From Tamarix chinensis (lineage: Eukaryota > Streptophyta > Magnoliopsida > Caryophyllales > Tamaricaceae), in assembly GCA_030549775.1 (NCBI GenBank), contig CM060178.1, positions 70,292,556-70,356,555 of the forward strand: 64,000 nucleotides of DNA, in the 5' to 3' direction. The translations under genes and the position numbers were made by a program. Below, one piece after another: positions 37,351-48,148 of the stretch. Numbering within the stretch: the first letter of the stretch is position 1; each line of letters opens with the position of its first letter. Below the pieces are notes generated by a model. That model did not search any database. It worked only from the letters and a program-made list of their open reading frames with translations, and had not been told where the DNA came from.

Positions 37351-39300
37351 AAATTCATGTACTGCCGATCTTCAGGCGGCGTTATTAGTAAATTGGGGTC
37401 GGAATTAAATTAGCCCATAAATGACATGTTTGGTTATAGTTATAAAATTCATTAACAGGTATACATGCATGGACAAAGTATACCAATCTTTATTGCTCAT
37501 TTCATATAGATTAATAGGAGCGAAAATTTTATTCATATGTTATATATAATATAATTAAAATTTGATAAATATTTTTATACAAATATTTATTTAAGATTTT
37601 AATTTTATTTAAAATAAATATAATCTTATTATTATTATTATTAAATATTTAATATAAAAATTATAAAATAAAATAACTTCGATTATTTCCATGCCTAACA
37701 AGTTCTTAATAATTTATAAAGTCTCGATTGACAGATTAAAATAATGGCAACTTTTCAAAAATACATCATACTTCGTGAGGGTGGTAGGAGTAACTCAAGA
37801 TCCTTGTTGATAAAGTTAGATCTTAGCCCATTGGACGAGCTAAAGTTGAAGTTCTACGTTGGATTTTTTATATGGCCCCTTTTGTGTATTATAATATAAA
37901 TAAAGTAGTGTAACATTATAATACTTATATTCTTTTTTTATTCTAAGAGATTATATTGCTGTCGAATCTCTCTTTCTCTCTCTCTCTCTCTATATATAAA
38001 CATCAATCAAGAGTCGCTTGTGATATTATAATAAATTAAAAAAATTATATTTTAGCTCTAATGGTTATACCATTTAAAATTTAATCTAATCTCAAATAAT
38101 AATGTGATTGAACTACTAATAATTTTTAGTAGACACATCTTATTTATATACGTAAGTAATAATAGTATTTGATAATGTATATGATCCAAAATAAATTTAT
38201 GTATTTTGATAATTTAGACATTCTTTAATTTAATAAAATATATTCTTATAATATTTTTTTTAATTTTTTACATTTTAATTTTAATAAATTATATTAATTA
38301 ATAATTATTATTACCAATAATAATAAAAATTAATTAATTTATTAATAACCATAATTTTTAATTATTCAAACTTATAATATTAATATTGACTAATCATAAT
38401 TAATAATTTTAAATTATAAAATTTTATATTTATTAATTAATATTAATTCATATTTTACCAATAATTAATAATTGATATTATTAATAATCAAGAACCAATA
38501 ACATTAGTAATTACTAAGAATATAAATAATTATTTAGCTAATAATTAATAGTATTAAAAAGAATAGAATCACTCAACACAGATACGATCCACATTAGAGG
38601 CACTAAATGGGTCATATAGATTGATTTTTGGTTGGGTTAAAATTGAGTATGCTATGTAATTGGGTTTTATTCAGGTTTGGATCAGGTGTCCTTCGGATTC
38701 GAGTGTAATTCTAATAACAATGATTCGAGTAAGGTTCATGTTGAGTCAGGCTATTTTGGATTAAAAAAAATGGGTCAGCTATATGCCTGACGTATCATAT
38801 TTATTTAGGTTAAGATTTGATTCAAGTCAACAAACTCCGAGTTGGATTATGTTTGAGTCTGGCTGATTCGGATTTACAGACTTTGAGTAGTATTGGGTTC
38901 ATGTTAGATCAATTCACTTTAGAATAAGTATCAATAGTGATTTTTATTAATATAATATAATGAATAAATTATATTATGTTATTTATTCTTATTGTTATGC
39001 TTATTACAGTAATTATTATCATGAAATATGTAATGATATAACAAACTACTATCATAAAATCTGTTAATAAAATAAAATAGAATAAATGGTTACTACTACT
39101 ACTACTATTATTATAGTTATTGTTATAAATACAATGACGAATGCTATTATATATACAATTATAACTATTTTTATGAATTTTCTGATCATTATAATAATTG
39201 CAATGATTATTATAATAATTATTAGAAATATAATGATTATAATCACTATTATTTATGTATATAAGAAATACATTTGTTAGGGGAATATACTTTACCGAGT
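37351..39300. other. AT-rich upstream region with simple repeats
   Basis: TC/TA runs lie at 37970-38000, TTAATAATTA sequence at 38220-38560, GGGTT/GGTTTGGAT-rich decayed repeat at 38600-38900, and ATT/ATA runs at 39090-39260. No gene is seen; the frames made of Ile and Thr are simple-repeat artefacts. Confidence 0.65.
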
Positions 39301-39491
39301 CTAATCAATCGAGGGCGATTGTAATCAACGACAAAATGTGACGCGTCTGCCTACCATGTCGTCACTTTTCTGTCAACAGTTAAAAAAGCGGTATTCTTGC
39401 TGTTGACGGATAAATAATAGAGCAAAGTAGCAAATCCTCGTCTGCTACTAGTCCTCCTCCCCCCAAGTCCCAACCGGCCACCACGACCTCT

Positions 39492-39502
39492 CTATATATA
39501 AG
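39492..39502 (+). promoter_or_regulatory. Probable TATA box of the COR27-like gene
   Basis: CTATATATAAG lies 125-135 bp before the chosen start codon, which leaves about 100 nt of 5' UTR if transcription starts some 30 bp downstream. The surrounding 39300-39600 stretch is non-repetitive, as expected for a promoter. Confidence 0.7.
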
Positions 39503-39604
39503 CCGGTCTCAATAAGGAAGATCATTCCCCAACCAACCATCCACCGCCTACGTAACGAGTATTCCGGCGGGTGATAAAACGATAAAACGATCTCTTACGG
39601 ACGA

Positions 39605-39619
39605 ATGAAAAGGCGTTGA
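39605..39619 (+). promoter_or_regulatory. Minimal upstream ORF before the main start
   Basis: ATG AAA AGG CGT TGA encodes three further residues and ends 7 nt before the main ATG at 39627. The spacing would allow little reinitiation at the main start, so it could reduce translation if the mRNA includes it. That depends on the transcription start, which I can only infer. Confidence 0.55.
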
Positions 39620-39626
39620 TATAGGA

Positions 39627-41121
39627 ATGGAACAACAATTAGTAGAGAGAGAAGGAAGTAATTATTCAATTGATGAATATCAAAGCAGCAGCAGCAGCAG
39701 CAGCGGGGATCGTGATCGGAAGAACAATAATAATATTCACTGGACAGATGAGAAACACTGGCATTTTTTGAGGTTCATGGAAGATGCCTTCGTTAAATCG
39801 ATGTTCCAAATCAACAACAACAATGGAAACGCATCACGGTGTCGTCGTCATGACCGGAACAACCAGCTCCGCCTGGATCGACACGTGCCTGATAGTTCCG
39901 AATCGACGTCGGATGTGAAGAAAGATGCTGCTAAACGGAGGAAAAATATCTCCTACTCGCCCACCGACGAGGCCGGTTCTTCTACCGATGGTAAGATATT
40001 ATAAATATCTCGCCCTTTATTCATTATTATAGTCTATAGAACATTGTGCTGGTTTATGTAACTATCTCTCGGCGCACCTTTTCATTTATTAGTATAAGTT
40101 GTTTAATTATTGAAATTTTTGTTTGCTAGAACGAAATTCTTAGGGTCTGTTTGTTTGCACCGGCGTGCTTTCCTTTCAACGCGAAGGTGGAATATTGAAG
40201 CTAGATCTCAACGTGAAATTCAGCAAATAAGGGATTGAATTTGTAGTCGATATCTTAGCTGAGTAAAATCACTTTTATTAGTACTACTGCTGGCTGCTGC
40301 TGCTGCTAATTTTTTGAATTAGTATAATTTTAATTATTTAATCTGACTATTAGTAAACTTCTATTCACATTTACCACATTTTAATATATATATATTTTTT
40401 TATAATTAATTTTCCCTTGTTGCAATAGATAAAGTACATCGGACAACGTCAAGCACTCGTAGGCAGAGAAAAAGGCCGGCGACGACGAATGATTATTCTC
40501 TTATATCACATGATCAGGTGAGGGGTTTTTTTTTTAATGACTTTTTTTCCTTCTGCTTCTCCTTCCCGGAAATATGTCTATGCTTTAGCGCTTCTTCGAT
40601 GGATTAAAACGTATGTCGTCTTCGACAATCTGTTTAAGTAGTACGTAATTACCGTTTAATTCATATATATCTAATTTGAGGCAACAAAAACGTAGGCTTA
40701 TTTCCGTCAGAATTGTATCAAATTTTTAAGTTTCGAGGTTTTCAATACCTTAATTTTTATATTTTATTTTATTTGTAATCTACACCCCTTCAACCTCTAT
40801 TAAGTCATACGGTCATTAGACTGCTAATTAGTTAATAAGATATTATTTTCATGCATAATCTATACTATTGAGATAAAAGGATATATGATTATTACTTTTA
40901 TGTGGATACAAATAGAAAAGAATTAGTGAGTATTTACACTAATTAATAATTTAACAGCAGTAATTTGTATTAAATACAACTTCTCATTGTCTTGTTATTG
41001 TTGGGGACAGGAGTGTGCCGGAGGAAATCAATTAAGGAGTAGGGTGTACAAGGAAACAAAGCTTGCGGACTCGGTCCGTCCTTGTGTTAAAGTTTGCCTG
41101 GGGGAAGAGTCAGGGAAATGA
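39627..41121 (+). CDS. COR27/COR28-like cold- and clock-regulated protein, three exons
   Basis: The proposed exons are 39627-39990, 40429-40517 and 41011-41121. Introns of 438 and 493 bp have GT-AG ends (GTAAGA...CAATAG and GTGAGG...GGACAG) and keep the frame, giving 187 residues. In the family, COR27/COR28 are nuclear regulators that link cold, the clock and light signalling by binding COP1. Exon 1 has a Ser run (residues 20-26, from an AGC repeat), then the family block WTDEKHWHFLRFMEDAFVKS (about 38-57), RLDRHVPDSSESTSDV (about 82-97) and SPTDEAGSSTD (about 111-121). Exon 2 is basic (RRQRKRP, a possible nuclear signal) and ends SHDQ. I do not see the Val-Pro COP1-binding motif expected after DQ. 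The main ATG has G at -3 and +4. No stop or frameshift interrupts the model. Splice sites in exons 2 and 3 are predicted, and the C-terminal 36 residues are the least certain part. Confidence 0.85.
39684..39704 (+). repeat. (AGC)7 coding microsatellite
   Basis: Seven AGC codons encode a Ser run in exon 1 of the COR27-like gene. Length variation between individuals would change the run without shifting the frame. Confidence 0.95.
39882..39887 (+). promoter_or_regulatory. G-box (CACGTG) in exon 1
   Basis: CACGTG, the core bound by bZIP and bHLH (HY5, PIF) factors, lies within the coding exon. It may be only codon usage (Arg-His-Val). Confidence 0.35.
39943..39951 (+). promoter_or_regulatory. 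Evening element (AAAATATCT) in exon 1
   Basis: The exact nine-base evening element, bound by the CCA1/LHY/RVE clock factors that are known to control COR27 and COR28 in Arabidopsis. A shorter AAATATCT lies in intron 1 at 40003-40010. Position within transcribed sequence is unusual, so function is a guess. Confidence 0.45.
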
Positions 41122-41456
41122 AATTAAGGAGCAGCAAATGAATGAAGGAAAGGAGGGGGGGGGGACTGTGTAAAGTAATCGAGGAGTTATTTGTTGGTGA
41201 GATGAACGTTTCCATGTATGAATTGTGTGTATATATATTAGCTACGTTTACTCAACCCTAATACCTGTATCATGCAACCGTTCCCATGGTTCTTATTGTG
41301 CGAATGAAAATATATTATTCTCTCTCTCTCTCTCTTTTTCTTTAAAATTTTAAATTTAAATATTTTTAGTTAGTATAAATATAAAAAGTTATATCATTAT
41401 ATATTCGAGAATTTTTAATTTTCTCTATAAATAGATATTTATATTGATATATTTTT

Positions 41457-41493
<37 letters not shown>

Positions 41494-42572
41494 CATTTTT
41501 GTTTCACTATGCATAAAATAATTTTTTACTCATAAGTAAATTGATATTTTCCGTTAACCAATTAGATATTTCATCACTTTGAACTAGTTTTCCAACATAA
41601 AATAACCATACATAAAATAATACTTTATTATATCTAAACTAACATTTTATCAAGATATTTTTCCATACATAAATTAACACGTTGGCATGGAATACGGTGA
41701 ATGTTTCATCATATATATATATATATATATATATAAACTAATTTTTTAATTTTTACTATAATGGGACTAATCCTTCAACCTAACTAAGGTAATCGATTAC
41801 AACGTCGTACATCTATTCTAGTGCTATTATTCTACGTACTAAGATTTAGCGTTAAATTTGAACACTATTTATCGCAATTTTAGTACTAAATTAAATCGAT
41901 CTTAATCATTGTTATAGATATTTTTCAATACTAAAATCTCACAATTATTTTTACTCAAAAATAGATTCTATAATCTTTTACCACGATCGTACGATATTTT
42001 CTTTTGTGAGGAAGTAAGTGTATTAATGTATACAGAAAAATCTCAGGAGCTTTATATAAAATATGATTTTTTTGATGCTTTTCACAATGAGAGTAAAAGA
42101 TATTTTAATTTAAAAATGTTGACAAAAAAAAATTGTTAGAATTACGTAGATGTCATGGTAACAGCCACGGTTAATTTATATTATGTGGACCCTTGTATAA
42201 ACCGAGGTAATTTAGGTTATCCTATTCCTATCCTAAAGTGTGTTAAATAAGATTACTGCCATAGTACAATCTAAGATATGTTAATTTAAACAAAATAGTA
42301 GTAGAACTTAATTTTATCTGAAAGGAGACGTAGTAGAAGCGACGATGAATTGAAGGCGGTGAGATGGAGTGAAAAAAACCTCGAGTCGCCAAACTGAAAA
42401 AATAATTTTCTAGCCTTGTCTATGAGGAAGCCAGACAGGCAGCGAGATGCCAGCGTTTTCTGTCGCACGCAGCCAACTTTAAGTTCACGGAATCGACATG
42501 CATGGGCATAGAGGCATGGTTGAGTAAAACATACTTACTGGAGTAATTAGTAGCGACCAGATATTTAATCAG
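41122..42572. other. 3' UTR and AT-rich downstream DNA
   Basis: The first 200 bp after the stop are of mixed composition and contain AATGAAAAT at 41303, a possible poly-A signal variant, which suggests a 3' UTR ending near 41330. Beyond lie a (TC)n run (41322-41335) and (AT)n runs (41460-41490 and 41711-41733). No other gene is seen; the 60-codon minus-strand frame at 42286-42468 shows no known domain. Confidence 0.5.
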
Positions 42573-42580
42573 TGGCTAAC
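42573..42580. repeat. 8-bp target-site duplication TGGCTAAC, left copy
   Basis: It is repeated exactly at 42905-42912 around the MITE. Eight bases is the hallmark of hAT transposition. Confidence 0.95.
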
Positions 42581-42665
42581 CAGTGTTGCACGGGCACGTG
42601 GAATCGAAAGGCAGAAATATTATTTTTTAAAAATTTAAAAAATGAGGACGGTAGAAAATGTCAAA

Positions 42666-42706
<41 letters not shown>

Positions 42707-42904
42707 TTAAAAAAAAAATAGATTAAATTTATTAAAATCAAGAGAGAAAAATTAAAAAATTTCTAAAATTAATTCTTATATTAGTTAATTTTAATTATTA
42801 ATAATTATTTTTTAAGAAAAATATTAATTAAATAATTTTAATATAAAATTTAATTCAGAAACGTTTTCGAGAAATTTTCGGGACGGGGACCCTGTGCATC
42901 ACAG
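42581..42904 (-). mobile_element. hAT MITE (324 bp) with perfect TSD
   Basis: It starts CAGTGTTGCACGGGCACG and ends CCCTGTGCATCACAG. The ends are imperfect inverted repeats (CAGTGTTGCACGG against CTGTGATGCACAGG) with exact 8-bp duplications outside. The interior has CCCGAAAATTTCTCG-type and TCTTGATTTTAATAAATTTA-type sequence and an (AT)n run, and no coding capacity. It lies in the opposite orientation to the members at 48690 and 52495. It must have been moved by a transposase supplied elsewhere, since none is encoded here. Confidence 0.93.
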
Positions 42905-42912
42905 TGGCTAAC
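42905..42912. repeat. 8-bp target-site duplication TGGCTAAC, right copy
   Basis: It matches 42573-42580. Confidence 0.95.
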
Positions 42913-43246
42913 ATGATTTTAAACATGGGCCGACCACAAACCGATCTTCGAATTCTATGTATCAGTTTTAAAGAGTTAGGAATCAATAAAAATCGGTCGG
43001 ACAAGTAAAAAGATTAAGTAAGTATCGGTTAGATTTTTATGCAATTTATATATTTTAAAACTATATTAATTAGTCATAATTATTGGTCCAACTATTAAAG
43101 TTAATAAATAAGTTATAATATCGTTTTGACGACCAAAATCTGATCGTGAAACTCAAGGAGCTTATGTCTCTCATCCAATTACATTAGTCATGTCTGCCGT
43201 TAAGTAAGATTAAAGGGGAGGTACAATACAACATAATGACTTACTG

Positions 43247-43293
43247 TACTAGGCTACTAGGCTACTAGGCTACTAGGCTACTAGGCTACTAGC
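43247..43293. repeat. Minisatellite, unit CTACTAGG
   Basis: About six head-to-tail 8-bp units with almost no variation. Confidence 0.95.
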
Positions 43294-43517
43294 TGATATA
43301 TATAGATATATATAGTATTGATATAATATGCAAATAATGGAATGAATTCGCAGTTTGTCTGATTGGATGATATTTTGTGAGCCGCAGGTGGTCCCAGCTG
43401 CTGTTGGCGGTAAAGGATGAGGAACAGTAGAGATGCATGCGGATCGATGTCTGCATGCTTCGCACCCATTCCTCCTCCCCCTGGTCTCTCTCTCTCTATC
43501 TCTCGTAGTAGGAAGGA

Positions 43518-43577
43518 TATATATGATATATGATATATGATATATGATATATGATATATGATATATATATATATATA
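43518..43577. repeat. Microsatellite, unit GATATAT
   Basis: About six 7-bp units passing into a plain (AT)n run. Confidence 0.93.
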
Positions 43578-44985
43578 GGGAAGACTTTTTGATGTATTTT
43601 CCTGAATAATGAACGTGAATAAGTAGGTAATGGTTTTGTGGCTGACAGACGGTGAGTAGTTGTGTTGCGTCCCTTGGGTTTGGATGTAAATATTTGCTAT
43701 CTTAAGGATTTGCCAATTTCTATTTTACTAATTGTTGCAACTATGTGACTGTTCATATATATATAAGACCTACCCACCCACGTCGTTGAATTAAATAAAT
43801 GTCATAATTTATTGGAATCAATTTGCGTCCTGAAGGTCTTACGTGATGATACGTTTGAACCACCACGCTTGAGGAATATTATTAACCTAGTACTACGTTT
43901 AAGGGAATCAATCACTATATTCATATATATATATATATTATCAACGGTGAATTGCATTATAAAACCGTTTCTAATAAGGATGTCGAAAAGTCTCACTTGT
44001 ATTTTTTTTTTTTTTTTATAATTTCTTTGGGGTGAAAATATTGCATATCGTCTAGTTTAATTCAATCAAAAACTGACAACCCAAAATTGTGTGATTGAAT
44101 TCCCCCCTCCCCCTCCCTTGTTTTCCTTTTTATTTCATTGATTCATTCTTCATCGGGATCGAGCACGACAATTATTTTGCACCCAACCCAAGGCAATAGC
44201 ACTGCAGGCCAGGCCAGGCCATTCATTTTTTCCCTTTTTTTAAAAAAATAAAATAAAATAAAATGGAAGGACAGTTTTTAATACAGGATTCGAACCTGAC
44301 ACGTAATAATTATATTAAAATAGACCGTCTCCATTTAATTCAAGGCCGCTCGGTGTTGCAGACCAGTCATTTCATCCATAGACCTCAACCCAAGTCAGCG
44401 GCGTTGCAGACCGTTCACTACATCCTATTTGTTTGCCCTCTTCAATGGAACTGCTAGTTGATTTTTGTTGGGGCATCTACACAAACGTGAAAATAAGGCG
44501 TGATGAATGAGCCGACTCGAGTCGAGTCCAAAAATTTACATGCTCATCCTATTTGTTTACGGTTCTATTTATGAGTATATAAATTGTTAATATTATGTAT
44601 ATGAGTAATTGTCAATAATTGCTAATTCACAACATTCAAAACTATTTTTTTTTTTTTTTATAAAAAAAAATAGTCATAGCGGATCGTGGTGAACAGTTGG
44701 AATGGAATATTGACAACTTGCACAGTTCAGAAAAGTCAGTAGTTCACTTCATCTACTCCAACTTACGGGCTTTTATCGATTTGTATGCTCGTTTATAAAG
44801 GGGAAGGAAAAAAATGGCAAAAGTTTCGGCAGAAGCAAGTATCAAACTAAGGCTTTCGTCGTTCATGCAGTGCTTCAAATTAAACCGCCACGTTCGAGTT
44901 AACATTTTGCTTATTAGGCGTAGTATATTGTTCTTATAGAAACTCAATATTTGGGGGCCCTTCAATCTGGAGGCCCTGTGCATAC

Positions 44986-45183
44986 CTGAAACATTGAAAA
45001 AAATAGAACGCTCGGTACTCGTCCAACTATTTCAGAAACCTCATTTTCTTTGTAAATTCGTTTTCGATTTGGTGCGGCGGCTACTCTTTGATACCGAAAG
45101 TGGCATCTTCGGCTTTGCACAAGACCTTGTAAGCTTTCGTAGCTACTCTTAATTTCAATCATTTTTACTATTCTCCCAAACAA
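44986..45183 (-). other. Possible isolated coding exon, unknown product
   Basis: This patch has non-repetitive sequence of mixed composition. The minus strand is open from 45183 and includes an internal Met (IVKMIEIKSSYESL), RYQRVAAAPNRKRIYKENE and LFFSMFQ. Right after MFQ comes CAG|GTATGC, a good splice-donor match in phase 0 at 44986. I recognise no family. It could be a gene fragment captured with a transposon, a real exon of an undetected gene, or chance. The open frame at 44753-44983 overlaps what would then be intron. Confidence 0.25.
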
Positions 45184-45537
45184 AGAAAGAGAGAGAACGG
45201 ATTACTACACATATGGTCAAATTTTAGGTTCATTTTCTCCATATGTTCTCAATTTTATTTGTTCAATTTAGGTCATTTATATAATCATATTTACCAATTA
45301 TATCCCATTCCTCGACCCAATCCATCATCTGTTCGCCCAAAAGTAAGCTCCTATTACCTAACGTGATATTTAAATTCTAATTAACTAATTGAGCCTCAAA
45401 TCGAACAATTTGTATATGGTGCATCTAGGTACAAGGTGCACATAGGATGACATGTTAGAAAATAATGACATGGTGGCTAAGGCATTTGGTTTCATGCATC
45501 TGCTAAGATTGAACAACTAATGCCTAAATCAAAACAT

Positions 45538-45542
45538 CTTTC
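45538..45542. repeat. Target-site duplication CTTTC, left copy
   Basis: It is repeated exactly at 45850-45854 after the LTR end TTACA. Confidence 0.88.
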
Positions 45543-45849
45543 TGTAACATCCCGAGTTGATACGACCAAACAGGGGCTACCCTGGAACGCTTTCGATTGA
45601 CATGACTTTTTTCACAGACTAACACGAATCCTTTTAATGCACTTTTTTCCCCATTTACGTGCTTCCTGAGAAATTTTTAGAAAATTTCTAAAACTTTTTA
45701 GGAGAATTGCCCATCCTAAAAATTATTTTACGACCAGGACGCTTAACTGTGCAGTTCTTAGAACGAAATCACAAAAAGGACGGTATACCATGTTGATATA
45801 AGTGATCAAATCAACCCTTATAACACTCTACTCAAATTGGGGTATTACA
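45543..45849 (+). mobile_element. Small solo LTR (307 bp)
   Basis: It starts TGTAACATCCCGAG, ends CAAATTGGGGTATTACA, and is flanked by CTTTC on both sides. Termini and size fit a compact Ty3/gypsy (Reina-like) LTR. No internal element sequence adjoins it. Confidence 0.86.
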
Positions 45850-47726
45850 CTTTCTTTTTCTTATGTTGCTCCTCACATATTCAACTTCTCAAAATTTCAA
45901 CTCAGACTCCCCCCTCTCTCTCTTACACCCCCCCTACACACACAATTTCTTCAACTTTACTACTTTAACTTAGTTCATTTTATTTTCAATTTCTCGTATT
46001 TATACTTTGTCAAGGATGTGATTCTCATACTCCATTTAACTTCAAAACCTAAAAAATCAAAACTACAATTTGATAAACTCAATAGAGATGCATCAAAACA
46101 CAACAAAAGAAATAAATTATTGGCTATCAATGAGTCCAAAAACTAATGAAGCACTACACGTATTGCGGGAGCTAACCTTTGTTCACATAAGGTAAAATTC
46201 CAACACACTAAACTTAGATTTTTTTGAACAATATATTTGTGATTTTTAGGAGATTTATATTGAATAATACTTTGATAGATCTATAAACTAGTTTACCAGT
46301 AGATAATAACTAGTGAATTGATTGAAACAAACCATTACACTTCGTACTTTCTAATAAATAAATATAAAAACTAAAAAATGAGCATAACTTTTTATAGGAA
46401 TGAGTAGGACATTATATAAAGGAGCATGGGTTGGTATAGATGTTGAAAAAATAAGCATATATGCTAGACTCATAGATAATATACGCTAGAAAAAAATAGC
46501 ATAAATGCCAGATGCTGACAGAAAATAACATTGGCACAAAACACATAGAAGATAAAAGCTGGCAGAAAGAAGCATAGGTGTCAAACAAGTAGACAATAGA
46601 CATTGACAAATTAATAAATGCCAAATGCTTAGAGGAACGACAGTGACAGAAAATAACATTGGCACAAGACACATATAAGATAGAAGTCGACAGAAAGAAG
46701 CATATATGTCAAACAAGTAGACAATAGACATTGATAAATTAAGAAAAACCATATACATTCTAATCAATTATAACTATACATTTTTTTCTTTTCTTTTGGG
46801 AAGCATGATTATTACTTTTTAACAATTAGTGATTTTACTTTATGAACTTCATAAGCACACGTCTTCCTCTTTGATGTCTAAAACTATACTACCCTACTTT
46901 TTTAGGCCCTTTAATGTGTGTTAATACAAGTGATTAATTACATTTTAAGATTGGTTTCTTGAGGTTTGAGTTTTAAAGGGGATACTTAGTTTCTATGGAA
47001 ACTAGTCATTTGGCTTGGGATTATACTAGTTGATGGGTTTATTTGTCCTTGGGGTTTTGCTCTAAATGAACTACCTAATTGGTTTCGATGGACCAATACA
47101 CTGGTAAAAGAGTTAACTTGTTCTGTCATACCAATTAATCGATTCATTTGACCTAGAAGTTTTCTTGCTCAATTTGATTTATATACTTTCCAAAATTGCC
47201 AACCAACTACTTTAATGGTGGAGAATATAACATGGTCACTCAATATTCTTAAACAAATATGGATTATGCGGTCACCTTTACCTAAAATGATAACTGAAAA
47301 TCATAATGATGCCTTGGATGGTCTTGTGTTCTCTACGTGTTACATACTTACATACTATCCTATATATTGCTCATAAGATCCATGATAACTCTTTGAATTA
47401 TGTGGCATGTACAACATTAGTAAGATACAATATGTTGAATTATTCATGAAACTTATCTATGTGGCCCATGTATGCATCTAGTGTTAACCTGTACATGAAT
47501 AAGTAGTTGTTGCATGACATGTATATAGTATGTCTTAATATGAACATGTGAACATCCCCTTTGGTACTGTGACAACTTGTCTCGTATTGGTTCATATCCT
47601 TTACTACAATAATCTACATGTTAGGGTAAGTTGGTTTACTCAATACGTAGCATATTAATATGCTTATTTGTTTGGTCACCTGCTGGATCCCATGAATAAA
47701 GGACCTGTGTAGGTAGAAGTAGCTGT

Positions 47727-48148
47727 GTAATGCTTGGAATTTTTATCTAAACTTAATCTTGATTAATCTATATTTTAACTTAATCTAATATCTAATATCT
47801 AATTTAGGTCATTTCTATTCTTTTTAACTTAACCCTAACCTCAGTGAATTGATAGATTTAATTTGTTTTTAAATCCCTAAAATTAAACCTAATCCTAAAC
47901 CAAAAAATTTTCTTTTTCCTTTATCTTATTTCTTTTCTCTCCATTATTTTCCCCTTTTCTTTTTTTTTCTTCCTCATCTCCCTCGGCCTGCCAGATCAAC
48001 CTACATTCTCTTTGTTTCTTTACCCCCCATCCTGCACCTCTAGCCCTATCCGTCACCCTTTTTCTTTTCTTTTCTTTCTTTCTTTTTCCTTTATCTTTTC
48101 CTCAGTCGACACCTTATTCTTCCTTTCCCTTTCCCCTTTCTCCATTCA
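47727..48148 (+). mobile_element. LTR start related to the one at 2070
   Basis: TGTAATGCTTGGAATTTTTATCTAA followed by TTAACTTAATC, then CCTAATCCTAAACC and a CT-rich tract, repeats the plan of the gypsy 3' LTR at 2070. It is cut off where LTR-A-family sequence begins. Its duplicate is at 51484-51936. Confidence 0.6.

Larger units (their letters stand above)
42913..44740. other. Mixed AT-rich DNA with satellites, no gene recognised
   Basis: The stretch contains an 8-bp tandem array (43247-43293), a 7-bp array (43518-43577), poly-T and poly-A runs (44001-44018 and 44646-44670), C-rich DNA (44100-44120) and AGGCC repeats (44207-44220). More complex patches at 43370-43470 and 44330-44450 contain no recognisable gene. 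Confidence 0.55.

Noticed and set aside
39064..39280. Open frames of Ile, Thr and Val on both strands before the COR27-like gene
   Set aside because: They are translations of ACT/ATT/ATA trinucleotide runs.
43370..43470. Possible microRNA-like or small-protein locus
   Set aside because: No long self-complementary arm and no known miRNA core sequence was found, and the minus-strand frame has no recognised domain.
44288..44305. GGATTCGAACCTG, resembling a tRNA T-arm on the minus strand
   Set aside because: No matching anticodon arm, D arm or acceptor stem is found around it. Such a T-arm phrase is common by itself in plant repeats.
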